NCBI GenBank assembly: GCA_945903925.1 | Contig: CAMDPJ010000154.1 | Location: 1 to 5,700, forward strand | Direction: 5' to 3' | DNA: 5,700 nt | Source: Chryseobacterium gleum | GTDB taxonomy: Bacteria; Bacteroidota; Bacteroidia; Flavobacteriales_C; GCA-002722245 | Made by a program: the position numbers and the translations under genes | The notes under the pieces: model-generated | The model's input: only the letters and a program-made list of their open reading frames with translations | What the model was told of the DNA's origin: nothing | Database searches by the model: none | Shown: positions 1 to 4,676 of the stretch, in pieces | Numbering within the stretch: position 1 is the first letter of the stretch | Layout of the letters: each line of letters starts with the position of its first letter

Positions 1-798
1 CTGGTGAAGAACTGGCAAGAACAATTGAGAAAAGGAAAAGAAATTTCTTTGAGTGGTGTTGGCGCTTTCAAAAGAACCAAACACAAAAGTGTTGCCTTTC
101 ACCAAGATTTTTCGGTAAACTTTTTACCCGAATCTTATGGCTTGCAAGCTATTCATGTGGTGGCTCTTCAAAAAGTAAACATTAAAGAGAAAATTACGCG
201 TCAGATAATCGACAGTTCTATACCTTCTGCTAAGAAAGAAGGAATGACTTTTACTCAAGTGGCTGCTGCTGTTGTGGTTCCTATGTTGGCTGCAAGTGCT
301 TTGTTTTTGTCGCTGAACTTAGGTAAAACACAAACCACTACCATGAACTGGAATCCTTTTGCCGGGAAATTAGATGAGGTGAAGGCGATGAAAGATACCC
401 GTTCTGATGTTGTGATTAGCATGTCGGCACAAAAAGTAGAGTCGAACGATGAGCTGTTGGCTATGTACACTAAAAAAGCGGTGGAAAATAATGTCGATAA
501 ACATCGCGCTTTAGCCGATTCTACTGAGGTGGTTATTTCTGCTCCTCCAATAAAATCAACAACTAATTCTTCTGCAAAATATCACGTTATTGCCGGTTGT
601 TTTGCAAGTGAAGAAAATGCAGCTAAATATTTAGAAGTAATTAAAGCGGCAGGATTTGATGCCCATTTGGCGGGTAAAACACCTAACGGCTTAACACGAG
701 TGGCTTATGGTTCTTACAATGATAGAACAGAAGCGATTAAGGCTTTGGCTGATGCAAGAGCGAAGCATAGCAGAGATGCTTGGATGGCGGCAGAATAA
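1..798 (+). CDS. HU-like/SPOR domain membrane protein (5' end outside window)
   Basis: The reading frame is open from the first base and ends with TAA at 796-798. The GTG at position 4 is probably internal, because the N-terminal sequence starts in the middle of a domain. Residue numbers here count from that GTG. Residues 1-55 (WQEQLRKGKEISLSGVGAF, then KSVAF) match the second half of the HU-like CCDC81-type domain that Bacteroidota proteins carry before a SPOR domain. A hydrophobic helix at about 83-105 follows a lysine-rich stretch, so the HU-like part should be cytoplasmic and the rest periplasmic. A polar linker (about 106-190) leads to a SPOR domain at about 191-261 (AKYHVIAGCFASEENA, GLTRVAYGSY). 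SPOR domains bind glycan strands lacking stem peptides at division sites. The architecture suggests a link between the envelope and DNA or a cytoplasmic partner, but that is inference. The next gene is 385 bases away and looks unrelated. Confidence 0.85.
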   Translation: MVKNWQEQLRKGKEISLSGVGAFKRTKHKSVAFHQDFSVNFLPESYGLQAIHVVALQKVNIKEKITRQIIDSSIPSAKKEGMTFTQVAAAVVVPMLAASALFLSLNLGKTQTTTMNWNPFAGKLDEVKAMKDTRSDVVISMSAQKVESNDELLAMYTKKAVENNVDKHRALADSTEVVISAPPIKSTTNSSAKYHVIAGCFASEENAAKYLEVIKAAGFDAHLAGKTPNGLTRVAYGSYNDRTEAIKALADARAKHSRDAWMAAE

Positions 799-827
799 AA
801 TTAAATCATTTTTACATTTAATTACCC

Positions 828-923
828 AGTTCGTCATTGCGAGGTACTCCGAAGCAACCTCATCATGTTTTAATTAGTATGTTCTTGATAAGTTTGCTTC
901 GGAGTACCTCGCAATGACGAACT
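828..923. repeat. REP-like palindromic element, perfect 30-bp inverted repeat
   Basis: Arms 828-857 and 894-923 are exact reverse complements over 30 bases, separated by a 36-base spacer. The arms contain the core GTCATTGCGAGGTACTCC. A GTCATTGCGAGG-type core is a common intergenic repeat in many bacterial genomes, from general knowledge. It begins 30 bases after the stop of the SPOR gene, so it could form a strong hairpin at the mRNA end. No T-run follows the right arm, so it is not a standard intrinsic terminator. No transposase is encoded nearby, so any mobilisation (for example by a REP-associated TnpA) would be in trans. Confidence 0.85.
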
Positions 924-952
924 ACGCATGCATAGTTTATATTTCAATCCAC

Positions 953-1106
953 CCTTCCGGGTGTGCAACTCCCTCTTAGAGAAGAGGGGTGTAATTTTGC
1001 TTGTGGGGAGGAGGGAGATGGATTCACTATACTTAATCCATCTCCCTCCCAATACACAGGCCTTTCCCCACCCCTCTTCTCTAAGAGGGAGTCCCGCACC
1101 CGGAAG
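953..1106. repeat. Nested palindromic element, copy 1 (MITE-like)
   Basis: Outer arms 954-991 and 1069-1106 are reverse complements at 35 of 38 positions. Inside them a second pair, 1010-1024 and 1035-1049, is perfectly complementary over 15 bases around a 10-base loop. The whole unit therefore folds as a hairpin within a hairpin. The outer arm carries the core CCCCTCTTCTCTAAGAGGGA, shared exactly with the copy at 4489-4626. The pentamer TCCAC occurs just outside both ends (948-952 and 1107-1111), which could be a target-site duplication, though the region is C/T-rich and chance is possible. Open frames crossing it on both strands are by-products of the palindrome. The stretch 1107-1183, up to the lipoprotein start, is pyrimidine-rich and shows no gene. 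Confidence 0.8.
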
Positions 1107-1183
1107 TCCACTCCTCAAAAAGTATTTCCCTCCTCTGGGTTACCTTCTTCATCTCCCAAGTATCAAGTTAAAAATCATACCTT

Positions 1184-1381
1184 ATGAAAAACAAAATCAA
1201 AACCGGATTATTTGTTGTGATAGCAGCAGTATCCTTAGTAGCATGTGATCCTTCAAAAGAGGATGTAACAACAGAACCAGTAACAACAGAAATTAAAACT
1301 GCTGAAGTTGACACCAACAGGGCGAAGACAGAAACGCATGTTTCGCCTGAAACTAAAACAGAAGAGGTTGTGAAACCTTAA
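1184..1381 (+). CDS. Small Thr/Glu-rich lipoprotein of unknown function
   Basis: This is a 65-residue protein. Its N-terminus has lysines (MKNKIK), a hydrophobic core (about 8-17) and a lipobox L18-V19-A20-C21, so signal peptidase II should cut before C21 and leave a lipidated mature chain of about 45 residues. The mature part is hydrophilic and low in complexity, rich in Thr, Glu and Lys (VTTEPVTTEIKTAEV), with no recognisable domain and probably little fold. Asp at +2 would favour inner-membrane retention under the E. coli rule, but that rule is not reliable in Bacteroidota. There is no Shine-Dalgarno site before the ATG, which is usual in this phylum. The start is supported by the signal peptide. 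It stands alone, between the repeat region and its own terminator. I do not recognise a family. Confidence 0.75.
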   Translation: MKNKIKTGLFVVIAAVSLVACDPSKEDVTTEPVTTEIKTAEVDTNRAKTETHVSPETKTEEVVKP

Positions 1382-1407
1382 TGGTTTTCTTGTTCTTCTT
1401 CTTCCCG

Positions 1408-1434
1408 AAAAAGGAGCAGTGATGCGCCTTTTTT
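1408..1434 (+). terminator. Rho-independent terminator after the lipoprotein gene
   Basis: AAAAAGGAGC (1408-1417) pairs with GCGCCTTTTT (1424-1433) over 10 positions with one A/C mismatch, around a six-base loop AGTGAT. The right arm ends in a six-T run (1429-1434). It lies 27 bases after the lipoprotein stop codon. The A-rich left arm means it could also act on transcripts from the other strand. It insulates the arginine cluster leader from upstream transcription. Confidence 0.75.
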
Positions 1435-1508
1435 GTTGTTAAATCCTTGCATAAACATCTTCTATCGTTAAATATCAAAATTTTCCATCTTCCATTTCAT
1501 TTTTTTCT

Positions 1509-1516
1509 TACTTTTA
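1509..1516 (+). promoter_or_regulatory. Possible Bacteroidota -7 box for the arginine cluster
   Basis: TACTTTTA resembles the Bacteroidota -7 consensus TAnnTTTG, differing at the last base. A start about 7 bases downstream would fall near the ATG at 1523, so the transcript would be leaderless or nearly so. No TTG (-33) is visible at the expected distance; the upstream stretch is T/C-rich. The surrounding 1435-1522 is AT-rich and holds no gene. A promoter is expected here because a terminator precedes and an operon follows, but this exact placement is weak. Confidence 0.3.
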
Positions 1517-1522
1517 CCCATC

Positions 1523-1609
1523 ATGTTTTTAAACGAAAAACATATTGAAAACAATTCACCTTCCTTTACTAGGGCAAATAGGCCAAGTAGCAGGCCCATT
1601 GGGGTATAG
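1523..1609 (+). CDS. Candidate arginine leader peptide (28 residues)
   Basis: A short ORF runs from ATG 1523 to TAG 1607-1609 and ends 90 bases before the first gene of the arginine cluster. Its C-terminal half reads TRANRPSSRPIGV, with arginine at residues 17, 20 and 24, two of them followed by proline. All three arginines are AGG (1571-1573, 1580-1582, 1592-1594). By my count AGG encodes only 1 of 39 arginines in the GNAT, argG, argC and visible argD genes, so codon choice here is very unlike its neighbours. A short ORF with clustered rare codons for the end product, directly before the biosynthetic genes, is the classic layout of an amino-acid attenuator. Against this, there is no Shine-Dalgarno site, the ORF is short enough to arise by chance, and two AGGs lie in GGCC palindromic sequence. 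Coding has not been shown. Confidence 0.45.
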   Translation: MFLNEKHIENNSPSFTRANRPSSRPIGV

Positions 1610-1696
1610 TGCTAACATAGCCTCCCATGTGGATGGCAGTCCGTCGGCTGACGGAAAGTTTAACAATCAATTTATTTATTAAGCTTAATTTTTAAG
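1572..1696 (+). promoter_or_regulatory. Structured 5' leader of the arginine cluster
   Basis: Several short pairings can be drawn by eye. GGGC 1572-1575 can pair with GCCC 1594-1597. GGC 1581-1583 plus TAGC 1588-1591 can pair with GCTA 1611-1614 plus GCC 1620-1622. GGGG 1601-1604 can pair with TCCC 1623-1626, with TAT/ATA inside. CCAT 1625-1628 can pair with ATGG 1633-1636. TCCGTC 1640-1645 pairs with GACGGA 1650-1655 around a GGCT loop, the most convincing stem. The second and third pairings exclude each other, and the second overlaps the AGG codons of the short ORF. CTTAA 1684-1688 can pair with TTAAG 1692-1696, next to the GNAT start codon. No U-run follows the 1640-1655 stem, so it is not a normal terminator. 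I do not recognise a known riboswitch class. Confidence 0.4.
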
Positions 1697-1699
1697 GAA

Positions 1700-2278
1700 A
1701 TGGCAATTGAAGTTATAGTAGCTACCGAAGATCATGTTAAATATGCAGTGTCTATCTGCACCATGATTGAAGAGGCTGCCAAAAAACGTGGAACCGGTAT
1801 TGCGAAAAGAGACCCTGAATATGTGAAATCGAAAATGATGGAAGGTAAAGCTATCATTGCTTTAGATAGAGAGGAAAACTCTGAAAAAGTAGTTGGTTTT
1901 TGCTATATCGAAACCTGGAGCCACAACAAATATGTAGCTAACTCGGGTTTGATAGTAGACGAAAACTACCGTCAGCACGGCTTAGCAAAACAAATTAAAT
2001 ACAAGGCTTTCGAGCTTTCAACTACAAAATATCCTGATGCGAAATTGTTTGGTTTAACAACCTCGTTACCGGTGATGAAAATCAATACCGAATTGGGCTA
2101 CAGACCTGTAACTTTTGCGGAGTTAACCGATGATGATTCATTTTGGAAAGGCTGTCAGAGCTGCGTTAACTATGATATTTTAACCCGTACCAACCGTAAA
2201 ATGTGTTTGTGTACAGGTATGATTATGGACCCGAACGAAAAGAAAAAGAACGACGATAATAACACCGAAAAGAAATAA
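1700..2278 (+). CDS. GNAT acyltransferase of the arginine cluster, probable N-acylglutamate synthase
   Basis: This 192-residue protein has the GNAT fold. The acyl-CoA pyrophosphate-binding motif is R91-Q-H-G-L-A96 after the beta-strand NSGLIVDENY, and ELGYRP (131-136) is the typical late GNAT segment. GNAT proteins transfer an acyl group from CoA to an amine. As first gene before argG and argC, and with no other argA-like gene in view, it most likely makes N-acetyl- or N-succinylglutamate, the first step of arginine synthesis. The same position is taken by a similar protein in Bacteroides, from memory. A C-terminal cysteine cluster, C152-x2-C155 and C169-x-C171 (KGCQSC, KMCLC), is not part of the core GNAT fold and could bind zinc or be redox-sensitive. 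The tail is a charged Lys/Asp/Asn run. AAGGA sits only one base before the ATG, too close for a normal ribosome-binding site. argG starts 3 bases after the stop. Confidence 0.8.
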   Translation: MAIEVIVATEDHVKYAVSICTMIEEAAKKRGTGIAKRDPEYVKSKMMEGKAIIALDREENSEKVVGFCYIETWSHNKYVANSGLIVDENYRQHGLAKQIKYKAFELSTTKYPDAKLFGLTTSLPVMKINTELGYRPVTFAELTDDDSFWKGCQSCVNYDILTRTNRKMCLCTGMIMDPNEKKKNDDNNTEKK

Positions 2279-2281
2279 ATT

Positions 2282-3475
2282 ATGGCAACAAAGAAGGTTG
2301 TATTGGCATTTAGTGGTGGTTTAGATACCAGCTATTGCGTTAAATATTTATCAGATAAAGGATACGAAGTTCATTCAGCATTGGTAGATACTGGTGGTTT
2401 CTCTCCCGACGAGTTGAAGAAAATTGAAGATAGAGCGAAATATTTGGGTGTTGCTTCGCACACTACTTTAAACTTATCTGATCGTTTTTACAACGATTGC
2501 GTTCGTTTCTTGATTTATGGAAATATCTTGAAAAACAATACTTATCCGTTAAGCGTTTCTGCTGAACGTATTTTTCAAGCTGTTGCTATTGCCGAGTATT
2601 CTAAATCTATAGATGCTAAAGCTATCGCCCACGGAAGTACCGGTGCTGGTAATGACCAAGTGCGTTTCGATATGGCGTTTGCGATAATTTGTCCGGATGT
2701 AGAAATCATCACGCCTATTCGTGACGAGCGTTTGTCTCGCCAAGAAGAAATTGATTATTTGAAGAAACACGGTATCGAAGGAAACTACGATAAAGCGATG
2801 TATTCTATCAACCAAGGTATTTGGGGAACAAGCGTGGGGGGTAAAGAAACACTGACTTCTAGCGGTTATTTGCCAGAAGAGGCGTGGCCTACCCAAGTTA
2901 CCAAAAAAGGTGAAGAGACTTTAGAGATTGAATTTAAGGAAGGTCAGTTGGTTGCGGTAAACGGAAAAGCATTTGCGAATCCGGTAGATGCGATTAGAAA
3001 AATTACAGAAATAGCTGCTCCTTACGGTGTAGGTAGAGATATTCACGTGGGTGACACCATCATTGGAATTAAAGGTAGAGTGGGCTTTGAAGCTGCTGCG
3101 CCGTTAATCATCATTAAAGGTCACCACTTGCTAGAGAAACACACTTTAACCAAATGGCAAATGTATTGGAAAGATCAGTTGGCTAACTGGTACGGTACCT
3201 TGTTGCATGAAGGTCAGTATTTAGATCCTGTTATGAGAAACATCGAGACTTTCTTGGTCGACACACAAACTAATGTTACGGGAAAAGTTTTTGTTCACCT
3301 TTCTCCATACAATTTCCATGTGCAAGGTATTGAATCTAAACACGATTTGATGAGTTCTAAGGCCGGACAATATGGCGAAATGAATAACTCATGGAGTGGA
3401 GATGATGTGCGCGGTTTCTCTAAAATTGCAGCAATGCAAAACATTATTTATTACAAAGTTAACGGAGAGAAATAG
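2282..3475 (+). CDS. argG: Argininosuccinate synthase
   Basis: ArgG condenses citrulline with aspartate, using ATP (to AMP and PPi), to form argininosuccinate in the cytoplasm. The 397-residue length is normal for the family. The N-terminal PP-loop motif S11-G-G-L-D-T-S17 follows VVLAF, as in all N-type ATP pyrophosphatases. HGSTGAGNDQVRFD at 117-130 is the conserved nucleotide and substrate-binding segment, with GNDQVRF as the family hallmark. SINQGIWGTSVGG (175-187) corresponds to the conserved SxDxNLWG-type segment. The chain looks complete and uninterrupted. The start at 2282 lies 3 bases after the GNAT stop, so the two are almost certainly co-transcribed and probably translationally coupled. 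Its 13 arginines use only CGT, CGC and AGA codons. It acts later in the pathway than argC and argD, so the cluster mixes early and late steps. Confidence 0.97.
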   Translation: MATKKVVLAFSGGLDTSYCVKYLSDKGYEVHSALVDTGGFSPDELKKIEDRAKYLGVASHTTLNLSDRFYNDCVRFLIYGNILKNNTYPLSVSAERIFQAVAIAEYSKSIDAKAIAHGSTGAGNDQVRFDMAFAIICPDVEIITPIRDERLSRQEEIDYLKKHGIEGNYDKAMYSINQGIWGTSVGGKETLTSSGYLPEEAWPTQVTKKGEETLEIEFKEGQLVAVNGKAFANPVDAIRKITEIAAPYGVGRDIHVGDTIIGIKGRVGFEAAAPLIIIKGHHLLEKHTLTKWQMYWKDQLANWYGTLLHEGQYLDPVMRNIETFLVDTQTNVTGKVFVHLSPYNFHVQGIESKHDLMSSKAGQYGEMNNSWSGDDVRGFSKIAAMQNIIYYKVNGEK

Positions 3476-3476
3476 T

Positions 3477-4457
3477 ATGAAATATACAGTCGGAATAGCA
3501 GGAGGTGCAGGTTATACAGGCGGAGAATTGCTTCGTTTGTTATTGCATCATCCTAACGTTGAAATAAAGTTTGTACACAGCACAAGTAACGCGGGCAACA
3601 AATTATATGCTGTACACAGCGATTTGTTGGGCGATACAGAAATGAGCTTCAGCAGCGAATTGCAGCAAGTTGATGCTTTGTTTTTGTGCTTGCCTCATGG
3701 TAAATCGAAAGATTTTGTGCGCGACAATAACATCGCCGATTCTACAAAAATTATCGATTTAAGTAACGATTTTCGTCACAGTTTTAAAGATGTAAATCGC
3801 GATTTTGAAGGTTTCGTTTATGGCTTGCCTGAATTTCAAAAAGAAGAAATTAAAAAGGCTAAAAGAATTGCGAATCCGGGTTGTTTTGCAACGGCTATTC
3901 AAATGGCTTTGCTTCCAATGGCGGCAAATAATAAGCTTTCTGGCGCTGTTCATATCTCTGCAATTACTGGTTCAACAGGTGCTGGTAGAGGTTTGGCCGA
4001 TACTACGCATTTCAGCTGGAGAGAAGGAAATATTTCTGTGTACAAACAATTTTCTCATCAGCATTTGAATGAGATAAGAGCTACACTTCAGAAATTGCAA
4101 AACGGATTCAACGAAGCGGTGAACTTTATTCCTTACCGTGGAAATTTTGCAAGGGGAATTTTAGCTTCTGTTTATACTCCGTTTAAAGGCACAGCAGATG
4201 AGGCTTTGAAGATGTACACCGATTATTACAAATCGCATCCTTTTGTACATATCGTTCAAAAAGATTTAGATATGAAACAGGTGGTGGCTACTAATAAATG
4301 CTTCTTGCAGGTAGAAGTCATCGACGGACAAATATTGGTACAAAGCTGTATTGATAATTTGCTGAAAGGTGCTTCAGGACAAGCAGTGCAGAATTTTAAT
4401 TTGGTTTTTGGTTTACCAGAAACAGCAGGATTGAATTTAAAATCTATAGGTTATTAA
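3477..4457 (+). CDS. argC: N-acyl-gamma-glutamyl-phosphate reductase
   Basis: ArgC reduces N-acylglutamyl 5-phosphate with NADPH to the semialdehyde, third step of the arginine pathway. The Rossmann nucleotide-binding motif is G-x-A-G-G-A-G-Y-T-G at residues 6-15. The catalytic cysteine is C136 in NPGCFAT, the thioester nucleophile. YGLPE (115-119) and the SHQH stretch (193-196, likely containing the catalytic histidine) are also conserved. At 326 residues from this start it has the usual length. I chose ATG 3477 because the product then begins MKYTVGIAGGAGYTGG, at the Rossmann strand, and because GGAGAG (3464-3469) sits at good distance. An ATG at 3396 in the same frame would add residues lying wholly inside argG and is unlikely. 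The gap from the argG stop is one base, so coupling is likely. In Bacteroidota the substrate may be the N-succinyl form. Confidence 0.96.
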   Translation: MKYTVGIAGGAGYTGGELLRLLLHHPNVEIKFVHSTSNAGNKLYAVHSDLLGDTEMSFSSELQQVDALFLCLPHGKSKDFVRDNNIADSTKIIDLSNDFRHSFKDVNRDFEGFVYGLPEFQKEEIKKAKRIANPGCFATAIQMALLPMAANNKLSGAVHISAITGSTGAGRGLADTTHFSWREGNISVYKQFSHQHLNEIRATLQKLQNGFNEAVNFIPYRGNFARGILASVYTPFKGTADEALKMYTDYYKSHPFVHIVQKDLDMKQVVATNKCFLQVEVIDGQILVQSCIDNLLKGASGQAVQNFNLVFGLPETAGLNLKSIGY

Positions 4458-4488
4458 AATGTTTTTTCTTTCGAATATAAGGCGCATT

Positions 4489-4626
4489 TCTCTCCCCTTT
4501 CTCCTCGGAGGAGGAGAGTGGGTAAATGCCTGTGAAAGGGGAAGAGGATGGACTCTTAATAAATCCATCTCCCTTCAGCCCACAAGCATTTTCGCACCCC
4601 TCTTCTCTAAGAGGGAAGGGGAGGAG
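4489..4626. repeat. Nested palindromic element, copy 2, between argC and argD
   Basis: The right outer arm (4595-4626) holds the same 22 bases as copy 1 (4595-4616 equals 1069-1090). The left outer arm (4489-4520) pairs with it at about 21 of 32 positions, so this copy is more decayed. The inner segment AATCCATCTCCCT (4562-4574) equals 1035-1047 of copy 1. The flanking interior pieces match copy 1 better as reverse complement: GCCTGTGAAAGG here against CACAGGCCTTTCC there, and CCCACAAGCA here against TGCTTGTGGGG there. This copy is therefore probably inserted in the opposite orientation. It accounts for most of the 219-base argC-argD gap. A 61-codon frame across it (4459-4644) is a by-product of the repeat. 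Confidence 0.75.
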
Positions 4627-4640
4627 TTAGTTTCCCATTC

Positions 4641-4671
4641 TTGAAAAAATAGTATTAATTGATTTAACTTT
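4641..4671 (+). promoter_or_regulatory. Possible internal promoter before argD
   Basis: TTG at 4641-4643 and TAACTTT at 4665-4671 are separated by 21 bases, close to the Bacteroidota pattern of a TTG -33 box and a TAnnTTTG -7 box. The last G of the -7 box is replaced by T. A start about 7 bases downstream would fall at or next to the argD ATG (4677), giving a leaderless or very short-leader message. AT-rich DNA produces such matches easily, so this is tentative. The reason to expect it is that a large hairpin element separates argD from argC. Confidence 0.3.
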
Positions 4672-4676
4672 TTACA

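Noticed and set aside
799..1183. CRISPR array in the repeat-rich gap
   Set aside because: The repeats are inverted, not direct, with no regular spacers and no cas genes in view.
870..1248. Open frames of 74-106 codons on both strands across the palindromic repeats
   Set aside because: They follow repeat sequence (products with LLEKRG, PLFSKRE strings), overlap each other and have no domain or start signal; they are a by-product of the palindromes.
1446..1456. TTGCATAAAC as an ArgR-box half site
   Set aside because: No symmetric second half or tandem box is visible, and the motif is too short in AT-rich DNA to claim.
1595..1660. tRNA-like look of the GGGGTATAGTGCTAA... stretch
   Set aside because: No acceptor stem, anticodon stem or GTTCNANNC T-loop can be formed on either strand.
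1640..1675. Stem TCCGTC/GACGGA as an intrinsic terminator
   Set aside because: The bases after the stem are AAGTTTAACAATC with no T-run, so a standard terminator is not supported; kept only as part of the structured leader.
2549..2896. 115-codon frame on the minus strand inside argG
   Set aside because: It is antisense to a well-conserved gene and its product has no recognisable features.
3396..3476. Upstream in-frame ATG that would lengthen ArgC by 27 residues
   Set aside because: The extension lies inside argG in another frame, and the Rossmann strand of ArgC begins right at ATG 3477, which has a GGAGAG site.
4459..4644. 61-codon frame just after argC
   Set aside because: It lies almost wholly inside repeat copy 2 and gives the same repeat-type peptide (APLFSKREG), so it is not treated as a gene.
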